Below are positions 1 through 7,439 of a DNA stretch of 10,620 nucleotides, one piece after another. Under the pieces are notes generated by a model that made no database searches, was not told where the DNA came from, and saw only the letters and a program-made list of their open reading frames with translations. The stretch lies in the NCBI RefSeq assembly GCF_002341865.1, contig NZ_DDOV01000082.1, forward strand, positions 810 to 11,429, in the 5' to 3' direction. The DNA is from Clostridium sp. UBA2485. Lineage in GTDB: Bacteria; Bacillota; Clostridia; Clostridiales; Clostridiaceae. Each line of letters starts with the position of its first letter. Within the stretch, counting starts at the first letter, position 1. Both the position numbers and the translations under genes were made by a program.

Positions 1-144
1 TGGAATATTTCTATCCCCTAACACCTCTCGAACCAACTCCATAAGATCTGGCATATGATTTTCTTCTTGCATTTCAGTAAACTCTCCCAAAATAATTCCC
101 TTAATCTTAAATGCATATGATATGATTGAGTTGGCAAAGTCATA
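1..144 (-). pseudogene. Fragment resembling the C-terminal part of an S66 LD-carboxypeptidase/MccF-like peptidase
   Basis: A 48-codon minus-strand frame is open from 144 to the window edge. It has no plausible start, and a TGA lies directly upstream at 147-145. Its translation contains KGIILGEFTEM, then an acidic stretch, then LMELVREVLGDRNIP. This recalls the late part of S66 serine peptidases, where a GIILGEF-like strand precedes a helix and a Pro before the conserved Gly-His region. S66 enzymes cleave murein LD-peptide bonds or, as MccF, inactivate peptide-nucleotide antibiotics. The N-terminal half, with the nucleophilic Ser, is not in the upstream DNA in any frame I could follow, so I read this as a 5'-truncated relic. 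The rest would lie left of the window. The family assignment comes from motif memory over a short stretch and is tentative. Confidence 0.35.
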
Positions 145-606
145 TCACAAGCTATTATAAGATAAGTGCTTTGCCTAATGGCTTTAAATCATATGCATGG
201 AGATTCATTATCCGCTATCGATAACTTGAATCATTTAAATTAAATTTTGCAATTTGTTGATTCATAAAGTCTTTTTCCTCATCTGTATAAAATACTGATG
301 TGCTAGGCTCAAACAATAATTCAAGTAAATTTCATTGAATCTTGTATGTGTATTTTCCTTAAGTAACATCCATAGGTTATAGTATAATCTTTCTTTTATT
401 TAGATAAAAGCATAGTTTTGCTATATTAAAGCCTAATATATCATTTGCTTCCCCAGAAGTTTGTTTCGCAATAGGATATTCATAATAAAATACCTTTGCC
501 ATTACTATGTATTATGATCCCTACACAGCAAATAGGAAAGCAGTTTTATTCATACTAATGCATACTTCTCCACTGTTCGAAATTAACCACTGACAATCTA
601 CATCAC
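145..606 (-). other. Gene-free stretch of eroded, coding-like sequence downstream of the FkbH-like gene
   Basis: No intact gene is visible on either strand. On the minus strand one frame from 604 to 158 gives protein-like segments, for example VFYYEYPIAKQTSGEAND starting at an ATG at 502-500, and later YTDEEKDFMNQQIAKFNL. At least six stop codons interrupt it, for example TAA at 379-377. That stop density is close to chance in DNA this AT-rich, so the case for a dead gene rests only on the look of the segments. I do not recognise the family. I found no convincing intrinsic terminator after the FkbH-like stop, and no tRNA, CRISPR or insertion-sequence ends. Confidence 0.35.
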
Positions 607-1659
607 CTATAAAGCTAATACTTGTACATACTCTGGTATAGATTGGATTTGTAAAAGGTCATTTTCTAATATAACTACCCCATTTCGTTCTCCAACTTCC
701 CTAAATCCTGCAAATTTATAGGTAATATACATCATACGATTTCGTTCAGTAGGAACAAACTCTGCATACAACTTAACATTTGCATCCTTTGCCAAGTTCA
801 TTATATAGTTTAGCATTATTGTCCCTACGCCTCTTGATATTACTCGACAAGACATAAGTAAAAGTTTCAAGGTCCATACTTCTTCATCACATTCAATAAG
901 TATAAGTCCAATTTTTCCATAATTACCATACTTATCTTCAAGTCCTGCTATAAACAATTTGTGCCTATCCGATTTTCTTAAACAATCCAATTCTTCATAG
1001 GAATATGTATATCCAGTTGCATTTAATTGATGTGTCCTAACTGTCAGTTCTTCAGCTCTTTGCAGATCTCCTTCGCTAACCACTGAAATTGTAAAATGCA
1101 TATTAAGTGAAGATATAAATTCCTCTTGTGTACCATTAAAGGTTTTTTCCTCTCTATTCCTCTTTATGTCACTTTGGTACATCTGCCTTCTAAGCTTAGA
1201 ATCTTCTGTAATAAAACGTGGATTCATTTCAGGCATATTCAAAAGCTTATCTAATTCTAAAGCATCAATACAAAGTACTTCTTTAATTGAAAACTTTACT
1301 TCTTCTCTCTCAAATACTTGATCATCAATAAATGCTAGTGTGTCAATTCCTATATTTATCTGTTTAGCAATTTTCTTAATCGAGTCTGATTTAGAATTCC
1401 AATTAATTTGTGGATAAATAAAGTATTCTTCTATACCAAACTCTTTGAGTTTTTTCATGGCAATATTATATTCATTTTTACTTGCAATAGATTGTAATAT
1501 ACCACGATTGTCTAAAGTTTTTATAATGTCTACTATTCCATCGCGTAATGTAATATCCTTATCTTCAAGCAATACACCATTCCATATTGTATTATCTAAG
1601 TCCCAAACAACACACTTTATTTTTCTTCTTTTTTCTGAGTTTAATACATTTTGATACAT
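607..1659 (-). CDS. FkbH-like HAD-family glyceryl transferase/phosphatase loading a carrier protein
   Basis: This 350-residue protein matches the FkbH family (FkbH, OzmB, ZmaN). These enzymes bind 1,3-bisphosphoglycerate, remove its phosphate and pass the glyceryl group to an acyl carrier protein. The N-terminal HAD domain shows motif I DLDNT at residues 20-24, SIASKN at 57-62, WNSKSDS with the motif III Lys near 90, and FIDDQ at 110-114. The C-terminal half is the GNAT-like part of the family. It has RTHQLNATG at 208-216, a GNYGKIGL stretch near 245-252, and MSCRVISRG at 269-277, whose Cys is conserved in the family. The length is near the usual 350-370. An AGGAG eight bases before the ATG supports the start. 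It is the last gene of the cassette, 36 bases after the acyl-CoA dehydrogenase-like gene. It should act on the carrier protein encoded at 2913-3152 in the cytoplasm. Confidence 0.9.
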   Translation of the reverse strand: MYQNVLNSEKRRKIKCVVWDLDNTIWNGVLLEDKDITLRDGIVDIIKTLDNRGILQSIASKNEYNIAMKKLKEFGIEEYFIYPQINWNSKSDSIKKIAKQINIGIDTLAFIDDQVFEREEVKFSIKEVLCIDALELDKLLNMPEMNPRFITEDSKLRRQMYQSDIKRNREEKTFNGTQEEFISSLNMHFTISVVSEGDLQRAEELTVRTHQLNATGYTYSYEELDCLRKSDRHKLFIAGLEDKYGNYGKIGLILIECDEEVWTLKLLLMSCRVISRGVGTIMLNYIMNLAKDANVKLYAEFVPTERNRMMYITYKFAGFREVGERNGVVILENDLLQIQSIPEYVQVLAL

Positions 1660-1695
1660 TTTACTTTCTCCTATACCCTTAATTATTGGTAGAAA

Positions 1696-2829
1696 TCATA
1701 GGCTCCTAAATACATTTGATGCAATGAGTACTTCATGCATTTGACTAGTTCCTTCGATTATCTCGTTGACCCTTGCATCCCTTAGATACCTTTCAACATT
1801 ATAATCCCTACAGCACCCATTAGCCCCATGAATTTGCACTGCATTATTCGCTACCTTATTTACCATTTTAGAAGCAAAATACTTTGCAACCCATGTTTCC
1901 ATTATGGTATCCGGATCTCCAATATCTTTTAAGTAACCAGCATTATAACATAACATTCGAGCTGCCTTAATATCAACAATCATACCTGTTATCATTTGTT
2001 GAATTAACTGATTTTTTGCTAAAGCTGCACCAAACTGTTTTCTATTTCTAGCATATTTTATTGATTCCTCCAAGCATGCCTGTGCAATTCCAACACATCC
2101 GCAGGCCACAGTATATCTTCCATAATCAAGGCATGATAATGCAACATGAGATAACCCAACTCCTACCCTTCCTATCAAGTTTTCCTTTGGAATCCTACAC
2201 TCAGTCATTTTGATTTCTGCAATCATGGAAGCCCTTGCACCTAATAATCCTTTGATTGGCTTTGTAGAAAAACCTTGTGTATTTCTTTCTACTAAAAATG
2301 CAGTAGGCTTTCCTTCACATTGAGCAAAAATCAAAAAAACATCTGCAATCTGTCCCATTGTAATCCACTTTTTACTACCATTTAAAATATAACTGTCCCC
2401 TGATAATACAGCTGTTGTTTCAACGCTTTTTGCATCACTACCAACATTATGCTCTGTTAAGCCAAATGCTCCAATCGTTTGACCTGAAGCCATTTGTGGA
2501 AGCCACTTATATTTTTGTTCCAGTGTTCCCCATCGTAATATACCTAATGCAACCATTCCGTGAACCGTAAACAAATTTCTAACTGAAGAACATCCTCTTC
2601 CAGTTTCCTCAATAAGAATTCCTAAAGTAATCATATCCATACCCAGTCCACCATAATCTTTTGGTATCACTGAACCTAAATATCCCTTTTCTATAACCTT
2701 ATGAAATAATTCCTCGTCCATTTTTTCTTCTCTATCATTTTTTTCTGCATATTGCATTAGTTCATTATCAACAAAACTTCTAAATTCTTCTTTGCTTTTA
2801 AGTTGTTCCTTAGTCAATTCAATTTTCAT
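1696..2829 (-). CDS. Acyl-CoA dehydrogenase-like flavoprotein of a hydroxymalonyl-ACP pathway (FkbI-type)
   Basis: This 377-residue protein is a full-length acyl-CoA dehydrogenase. It shows the family signature FGLTEHNVGSDAKSVET near residues 116-132, the strand ending GSKKWITMG, an FAD-binding RKQFGAALAKNQLIQ stretch, and the C-terminal block RYLRDARVNEIIEGTSQ. Glu359 in IIEGT sits where short-chain acyl-CoA dehydrogenases carry the catalytic base. In FkbI/OzmD/ZmaE-type systems this enzyme works on an ACP-bound three-carbon unit and takes part in its oxidation to the malonyl level; beta-oxidation is not its role there. Placement between a small ACP and an FkbH-like gene makes that role likely here. 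AAGGTG just before the ATG supports the start. The 83-base gap from the ACP gene and 36-base gap to the FkbH-like gene fit one operon. General fatty-acid catabolism is the alternative, made unlikely by the neighbours. Confidence 0.88.
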   Translation of the reverse strand: MKIELTKEQLKSKEEFRSFVDNELMQYAEKNDREEKMDEELFHKVIEKGYLGSVIPKDYGGLGMDMITLGILIEETGRGCSSVRNLFTVHGMVALGILRWGTLEQKYKWLPQMASGQTIGAFGLTEHNVGSDAKSVETTAVLSGDSYILNGSKKWITMGQIADVFLIFAQCEGKPTAFLVERNTQGFSTKPIKGLLGARASMIAEIKMTECRIPKENLIGRVGVGLSHVALSCLDYGRYTVACGCVGIAQACLEESIKYARNRKQFGAALAKNQLIQQMITGMIVDIKAARMLCYNAGYLKDIGDPDTIMETWVAKYFASKMVNKVANNAVQIHGANGCCRDYNVERYLRDARVNEIIEGTSQMHEVLIASNVFRSL

Positions 2830-2912
2830 TACATCACCTTTAATTCATTGAATTTTGCGTTAACTCTCTTATTAACTTGTCCAAAACTATATCCAAAAAT
2901 AAAATTAATCCT

Positions 2913-3152
2913 CTACGAAGTAACTTTACTTTGAACAAAATTAACTATAGCATCTATTGTTCTAAAATTATCAAAATCTAAATCATTATTATCAACCTTT
3001 ATATTAAACTCTTTTTCTAAGAACATAACTAGCTGCATAGCAAATAATGAATTAATAAATCCTAGTGAAAAAATATCTTCATCATCCTTTAATTCATGTT
3101 TTTTGAAAAACCTTGAAAGAAATATCTTTACCTTTTCTTTTATTTCACACAT
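2913..3152 (-). CDS. Discrete acyl carrier protein for the glyceryl/hydroxymalonyl unit (FkbJ-type)
   Basis: This 79-residue acyl carrier protein should carry the glyceryl, and then oxidised, three-carbon unit on a phosphopantetheine arm. The attachment serine is Ser35 in LGFINSLFAMQ. The pattern G-F-x-N-S-L-F replaces the usual GxDSL and is typical of FkbJ/OzmC-like carriers. An acidic second helix and the ending TIDAIVNFVQS complete the four-helix fold. A frame extension reaches a TTG at 3173, but I chose the ATG at 3152. It has GGAAGG at 3167-3162 with a nine-base spacer, whereas the TTG has no such site. The longer reading would add seven residues of no carrier-protein character. It lies between the two dehydrogenase genes of the cassette, so it is the expected substrate of both and of the FkbH-like protein. 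Confidence 0.9.
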   Translation of the reverse strand: MCEIKEKVKIFLSRFFKKHELKDDEDIFSLGFINSLFAMQLVMFLEKEFNIKVDNNDLDFDNFRTIDAIVNFVQSKVTS

Positions 3153-3161
3153 TTTAATTTC

Positions 3162-3167
3162 CCTTCC
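3162..3167 (-). promoter_or_regulatory. Ribosome binding site that sets the ACP start
   Basis: On the minus strand GGAAGG ends nine bases before the ATG at 3152. No comparable site precedes the in-frame TTG at 3173. This decides for the shorter, 79-residue carrier protein. Confidence 0.7.
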
Positions 3168-3210
3168 ATTCAATTCATTCTATTTTTTAATTTTTATTAC
3201 ATCACTTTTA

Positions 3211-4056
3211 CTAATATGTATAAAATCCCTTACCAGCCTTTCTTCCTACTAACCCAGCATCAACCATCTTACGTAACAATGGACAACATCTGAATTTTGT
3301 ATCCTGATAATTTTCATATAATACATCCAGTGAGTATACAACTGTATCTAATCCTATCAAATCAGCGGTCTCAAGAGGACCCATCTTATGCCCGTAACAC
3401 TTTTTAAATATTTCATCAACATCTTTTGGATCTGCAACTTGATCTTGAACTACAAATGCAGCCTCATTCATCAATAAATGTGAAATCCTGTTAGAAACAA
3501 ATCCAGGATAATCATTCACCACAATACATTCTTTGCCCAAACATGAAAGTATGTTTCTAGTTTTCTCTATAGTTTCTTCTGAAGTATGATATCCACGAAT
3601 CACTTCAACCGCTGGAATTAATGGCACTGGGTTCATAAAATGTGTACCAATAATCCTTGTAGGTCTCTTTGTTAATCCTGCAATCTTAGTTATGGAAATG
3701 CAAGATGTATTCACCGCAAATATGCAATTATTTTGACATATTTCATCAAGCTTTAGATAAATGGATTTTTTAGTTTCCCAAACTTCAGTTACATTTTCAA
3801 TAAGAAATTTTACATTTTGCAATTGTTCATAGTCCGTTGTAAAATTAATTCTTTGCAAAATCTCATCTGGTTCCTCAATACTCTTATTAAAAAACGCCTG
3901 AAGTCGGATATTTTTATAGATTTCCTCTTTTGCATTTTTTAATATTTCATGAGAAATATCAATTAAAATCACTTGATAACCCTTTTGTGCAAAACTCTGG
4001 GCTACACCTATTCCCATTACTCCTGCACCTACTACCCCTATAACATCCATACTCAT
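3211..4056 (-). CDS. 3-hydroxyacyl-CoA dehydrogenase-like enzyme oxidising glyceryl-ACP (FkbK-type)
   Basis: This 281-residue NAD-dependent dehydrogenase has the classic 3-hydroxyacyl-CoA dehydrogenase fold. A Rossmann GVVGAGVMG lies at residues 7-15, with Asp33 after the second strand. NTSCISIT is at 116-123, and GTHFMNP at 137-143 carries the catalytic-pair His139. The C-terminal helical domain has YPGFVSNR and ends GRKAGKGFYTY. In FkbK/OzmG/ZmaG-type pathways the enzyme oxidises the C3 hydroxyl of glyceryl-ACP to the aldehyde. The frame extends to 4101, but the start at 4056 is better: AAAGGAG at 4069-4063 with a six-base spacer, and it removes a basic tail that would precede the Rossmann strand. 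A second ATG two codons on is also possible. It is the first gene of the four-gene cassette, 58 bases before the ACP, and follows a decayed gap where a promoter may lie. Confidence 0.9.
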   Translation of the reverse strand: MSMDVIGVVGAGVMGIGVAQSFAQKGYQVILIDISHEILKNAKEEIYKNIRLQAFFNKSIEEPDEILQRINFTTDYEQLQNVKFLIENVTEVWETKKSIYLKLDEICQNNCIFAVNTSCISITKIAGLTKRPTRIIGTHFMNPVPLIPAVEVIRGYHTSEETIEKTRNILSCLGKECIVVNDYPGFVSNRISHLLMNEAAFVVQDQVADPKDVDEIFKKCYGHKMGPLETADLIGLDTVVYSLDVLYENYQDTKFRCCPLLRKMVDAGLVGRKAGKGFYTY

Positions 4057-4062
4057 TATCGG

Positions 4063-4069
4063 CTCCTTT
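4063..4069 (-). promoter_or_regulatory. Ribosome binding site that sets the dehydrogenase start
   Basis: AAAGGAG on the minus strand ends six bases before the ATG at 4056. The upstream in-frame ATG near 4101 has no similar site, so the 15 extra residues are probably untranslated. Confidence 0.7.
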
Positions 4070-4108
4070 CTTAGCACATAATACTTTTTTAAAATCATCA
4101 TATTAGCA

Positions 4109-4166
4109 GGGTCTCACTTTCATAATTTATCTCCATCTAAGAGCTTTTCTCATTTCTTTGAGACCC
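4109..4166. repeat. Inverted repeat with eight-base arms
   Basis: GGGTCTCA at 4109-4116 is exactly complementary to TGAGACCC at 4159-4166, with 42 bases between. It lies about 50 bases upstream of the dehydrogenase start. No T-run follows it on the minus strand, so it is not an intrinsic terminator for these genes. It could be a weak leader structure, the footprint of a lost element, or chance. Confidence 0.35.
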
Positions 4167-4213
4167 CCAATAATTTTTTGCTGATTTAGCAAGATTAACA
4201 TCTACATTCATAG

Positions 4214-4493
4214 TTATCTTAGTGTTTCTTTTGTTTCTTTTGTTCCTTCATACATAAAGTTCATAACATTTTCAGAATTTTGTACTGGTGCATGAACACA
4301 GTGGTATGAATTAACATAAAAGTCTGAAGGCTGGGGCCAATCCTATTTCTTTTTCGTTTCACCATTCTGGACTTGCAGAAGTATATGGCATCCCGTTAAT
4401 AGTTTATCCTACTCCGCCTTCAACTTCATAGTGTGGAATAAATACAGTCATTTCTCTTATATACGCAAAGCTTTTAACAGCTCTTGTAACTAT
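4214..4493 (-). pseudogene. Decayed, unrecognised gene between the radical SAM gene and the extender-unit cassette
   Basis: Minus-strand reading from 4493 gives a protein-like run with VKSFAYIREMTVFIPHYEVEG. It then meets a TAA at 4406-4404, continues with TINGMPYTSASPEW, and meets a TGA at 4361-4359. After NEKEIG an extra base near 4340 shifts the frame. The new frame reads WPQPSDFYVNSYHCVHAP and runs without a stop to TAA at 4216-4214. Coding-like composition across two stops and one frameshift indicates a dead gene. A possible original start is the ATG at 4520-4518, which needs another shift to join. I do not recognise the family. In particular it does not look like an FkbG-type O-methyltransferase, the gene one might expect next to this cassette. 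Confidence 0.5.
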
Positions 4494-4529
4494 TTTCTTC
4501 CTTTTTGTTCGCCACCCATGTAATTACCT

Positions 4530-4557
4530 ATTCTGAACTAACGACTTAACCAGTCAA
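4530..4557 (-). promoter_or_regulatory. Possible sigma-A-type promoter ahead of the extender-unit cassette
   Basis: Minus-strand TTGACT at 4557-4552 matches TTGACA in five of six bases. CAGAAT at 4535-4530 matches TATAAT in four of six, with a 16-base spacer. It lies just downstream of the radical SAM stop, in the only large gap before the cassette, so it could drive the decayed gene or the cassette. Such matches are frequent in AT-rich DNA. Confidence 0.25.
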
Positions 4558-4568
4558 TTCTAACTACA

Positions 4569-6179
4569 TCATTTTATACCAATTTTTGAATTTTTGAATA
4601 CAGAAAGAATTTTTTTATCCTGGCCGTCCGTATAAGTTGGATCTGAATCGAGACTACTAATCAACATCATTTCTTTTGCAAGTTTCAAAAACTCACACAA
4701 CTCCTCTTTAATAACTCCTTGACTCATATAATAGCAAATGGACCACAATTGGAAGTCATAAATAGGCAAAAATATAGATTCCTTAATATTTTGATGACCT
4801 TCATAGACTAATTTAGAAGCAGTTTTCCAATCCATAGTATTATGGCACCAGGAATATCCCCCTCCAGTTATGCCGTAAATATCAGCTTTATCAGCTATTG
4901 GAACCTTAGTCTCATGGAAATACATCTGCAATGAATAGAATGTTGGCTTTGTTTCCTGGATAAATTTTATAGTATTTGCTACAGTTTCTTCAGTTTCTCC
5001 CGGAAATCCAATCATGCAAGATGCCATAGTCATGATACCCTTAGAGTTAAGTGTCTCTATACCATGTCTGTACTGATCAATGGTTGCTTTCTTGTTCATA
5101 TTAATAAGAATTCCAGGATCACCTGATTCTATTCCAAGGAAAACACCTGTGCATCCTGCTTCTGCCATTAAATCATAAGTTTCATCATCTGCATCCGAGC
5201 ATCTGAAAAAAGAAAACCATTTAAAGTTATATTGTTTTCTAATTAACATCCTTAATAAATCCTTGTACCTTGCAAGAGGTATGTTAAATGTATCATCAAC
5301 AAAAACTAAATATCTAACACCAATTGAATGCAGATAATCAAGTTCTTCCTCCACAGATTCAAGAGATATGATGGTATATTTCCCTCCTAAAAAAGGGTAT
5401 CGACAAAAAGCACATTGATTGGAACAGCTTCTGGATGTTCTTACAAAAACAGCAGGAATAGGTTTATTTTCATCAAAGGAATAACAATTTACATAGTTAT
5501 AATCCAATCTGTTATCTTCTTTTTCCCGTGGTGTACGACAAAATTCTTTTCCCACTTTATAAATCAAATTTGAAATCTCACTGAAATCAGGAATATCTTT
5601 TTTTAATTCTTGACATAATTTACTTAATGTTAGTTCTCCCTGTAAATCATTGATATAGATATCTGCTCCCATATCCTTAAACAACCAATTTTGTTGCTTT
5701 AAATCCATTTCAAAACATAAATTAGCAATATATGGTCCACCGACTATAATATTAGTCTCTTTATTATAACTTCTTATGAACTCAACAATCTCCTTAACCG
5801 GTTCAGGATTTATGTAGAAAGATGTTGATATTACTACAGCCTTAGGTGATTCCCCAAGAAGCTCTATTAATCGCTCCTTTTCAGCGTTAAAATAATTTAT
5901 TGGTTCAGCCGAAAGATTCACTTTTCGTAAAAAGTTAACCAAATAATGAACAGCATAAATAGGCATTTTGAATATATCAAGTTCACACTGCTTGCCAGTA
6001 GACTGGGATATACACTCCTGTATTAATTCAGAATAACTGCATCTTTTGCTCTTTAACACAACTGACTGTGCTGCTAAATGATCGTATGCTCCCGACAAAT
6101 CTTTTGTAATTTCTAATCCTCCGAGAACATCAAACATAGGAAAGTGATTATATCCGATAATTATACAATCAACTCCCAT
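4569..6179 (-). CDS. Cobalamin-type radical SAM enzyme, PhpK-like, probable methyltransferase/tailoring enzyme
   Basis: This 536-residue protein has two parts. Residues 1-200 look like a Rossmann-type cobalamin-binding region. It starts DCIIIGYNHF and has AVVISTSFY near 114-122 and NIIVGGPYIAN near 143-153, but no DxHxxG motif, so any cobalamin would bind without that His ligand. The radical SAM core has the CxxxCxxC cluster motif at Cys252, Cys256 and Cys259, followed by VFVDDTFN at 292-299, LGIESGDPG at 348-356 and GFPGET at 391-396. The opening D-C-x-I-I-G-x-N recalls the PhpK group, named for a P-methyltransferase; many cluster members of this class have no known substrate. No phosphorus-natural-product gene is visible, so C-methylation or another radical change of a carrier-bound amino acid is more likely. 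GAAGGGGTG before the ATG supports the start. The gene follows the hydrolase by 33 bases. Confidence 0.82.
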   Translation of the reverse strand: MGVDCIIIGYNHFPMFDVLGGLEITKDLSGAYDHLAAQSVVLKSKRCSYSELIQECISQSTGKQCELDIFKMPIYAVHYLVNFLRKVNLSAEPINYFNAEKERLIELLGESPKAVVISTSFYINPEPVKEIVEFIRSYNKETNIIVGGPYIANLCFEMDLKQQNWLFKDMGADIYINDLQGELTLSKLCQELKKDIPDFSEISNLIYKVGKEFCRTPREKEDNRLDYNYVNCYSFDENKPIPAVFVRTSRSCSNQCAFCRYPFLGGKYTIISLESVEEELDYLHSIGVRYLVFVDDTFNIPLARYKDLLRMLIRKQYNFKWFSFFRCSDADDETYDLMAEAGCTGVFLGIESGDPGILINMNKKATIDQYRHGIETLNSKGIMTMASCMIGFPGETEETVANTIKFIQETKPTFYSLQMYFHETKVPIADKADIYGITGGGYSWCHNTMDWKTASKLVYEGHQNIKESIFLPIYDFQLWSICYYMSQGVIKEELCEFLKLAKEMMLISSLDSDPTYTDGQDKKILSVFKNSKIGIK

Positions 6180-6212
6180 AATAACACCCCTTCCATTTCT
6201 TTAAATTTAATT

Positions 6213-7433
6213 TTAAAATTGAGTACCATTTATAAACTCAAGTATATTATTGTAGATTTCTTTATTTTCCAGCAAAATATCATGATGACTTCCGGATTCC
6301 TTTATTTTTAGTTCACTGTCCAGGATAATTTGATGAAGTCTATACGAGCCTTCTGGATGTGCCATTCTATCATCACAGCTGGTTATTATTAAAGTTGGCT
6401 GATTCACATTGCAGGCAGTTTTAGTTGCATCAAACTCCATTAATGCCAGATTTAATTTTGAATATCTCATGAAAAGTTTAAAATCAGCGTAAGGATACAT
6501 AATAAAAGGTCCCAATTCATCAGAAACTCCATGCAAAAGTGAAGGATCTAAAAATAATGTGTGAACGTCTATAGCTTTCTTTTCATTTTTCAAAGCACCA
6601 GATAAATAACTTGCAAACTGTTGCTTGAAAGGAGTCTGAGCTACATCTGATCCAAACTTCAAATCACCATGACAAACTACTATCGATTTGATAAGGTCTC
6701 CAAATTTTTCAGCAGCTGCTAAGGCAATAGGTGCTCCTCCACAAATACCTACAAGATGAGCATGTGTTATATTAAATTCTTTCAACACTGCTCCAATATA
6801 GTCTACTTCATCGCTAATATTTCCCGATGGTTCAGGAAGTGACCTCCATAAATGAAAAAGGTATGGATTCTCAAATGTTATTGTGAAATAATGCTTTGAG
6901 AATTCGTCAATCATCGGCTCAAATACTCTAATGGGAACCGCACATGGTGGAATAATTATTATAGCTTCACTTCCCGGCACCCCTTTTGCTAATACCTGTA
7001 ATTCAGGTAAATTATCAGGTGTAACTAAATGCACTTTACCAAAATCATTTATTTCATCTAAAGAAACATTGGCTACTATCTCTTCTATCCTGTTACATGC
7101 TGCAATTTGCTTCCAATCGTTCAATGTTAATTTACTAAATCTACCTAAAGCTATTTCCAAGCTAGATGGGTCTTCAGGAATAGGCCAAACAAATTCCGGC
7201 ATAGCTAACTTTAATTTTAAGCCTATTTGTTTTAACATCTCATTTATTTTTATGATTTCCTCATTATCAAATTGAACAATATCATTGTCTTTGTTAAATG
7301 AATAGATTCTAAGCAGAGGTCGGCTTTCTTTAATAATTTCACGGCATTTATTTGCGCCCTTTACAAGTTTATCAATTAAAATAATATGATTATCATTTTC
7401 AGCTGTATTAACATCATATACAATATTATTCAT
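6213..7433 (-). CDS. Alpha/beta hydrolase with Cys nucleophile, probable aminoacyl shuttle (SyrC/CmaE-like)
   Basis: This 406-residue protein has an N-terminal part of about 150 residues that I cannot assign, followed by an alpha/beta hydrolase fold. The nucleophile elbow is HLVGICGGAP, in which Cys231 (TGT at 6743-6741) replaces the usual Ser of GxSxG. The likely acid is Asp354 or Asp355 in TSCDDRMAHPE, and the likely base His383 or His384 in SGSHHDILL. A Cys-based enzyme of this kind beside a free-standing A-T protein resembles SyrC and CmaE, which accept an aminoacyl group from one carrier domain and pass it to another. A type II thioesterase is the main alternative. The frame also has an ATG at 7448, but GGGGG at 7444-7440, six bases before the ATG at 7433, favours the shorter start. 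It lies 49 bases after the A-T gene and 33 before the radical SAM gene, so co-transcription is likely. Confidence 0.8.
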   Translation of the reverse strand: MNNIVYDVNTAENDNHIILIDKLVKGANKCREIIKESRPLLRIYSFNKDNDIVQFDNEEIIKINEMLKQIGLKLKLAMPEFVWPIPEDPSSLEIALGRFSKLTLNDWKQIAACNRIEEIVANVSLDEINDFGKVHLVTPDNLPELQVLAKGVPGSEAIIIIPPCAVPIRVFEPMIDEFSKHYFTITFENPYLFHLWRSLPEPSGNISDEVDYIGAVLKEFNITHAHLVGICGGAPIALAAAEKFGDLIKSIVVCHGDLKFGSDVAQTPFKQQFASYLSGALKNEKKAIDVHTLFLDPSLLHGVSDELGPFIMYPYADFKLFMRYSKLNLALMEFDATKTACNVNQPTLIITSCDDRMAHPEGSYRLHQIILDSELKIKESGSHHDILLENKEIYNNILEFINGTQF

Positions 7434-7439
7434 ACAAAT

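Noticed and set aside
1445..1654. Plus-strand open frame of 69 codons
   Set aside because: It lies wholly inside the FkbH-like gene on the other strand, has no recognisable domain, and is a shadow frame in AT-rich DNA.
3153..3173. Longer ACP start at a TTG
   Set aside because: There is no ribosome binding site before the TTG, while a good one sits before the ATG at 3152.
4057..4101. Longer dehydrogenase start near 4101
   Set aside because: The added residues are basic, lie before the Rossmann strand and lack a ribosome binding site. The ATG at 4056 has a strong one.
4102..4568. An FkbG-type O-methyltransferase or its relic in the large gap
   Set aside because: The decayed sequence shows no SAM-binding GxGxG-like motif or other methyltransferase feature in any frame I followed.
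4569..6179. Calling the radical SAM protein a P-methyltransferase outright
   Set aside because: Likeness to PhpK is only at family level, and no phosphorus substrate pathway is visible in the window.
6931..7275. Plus-strand open frame of 114 codons
   Set aside because: It is antisense to the N-terminal part of the hydrolase gene, has a composition typical of a complement frame, and shows no motif.
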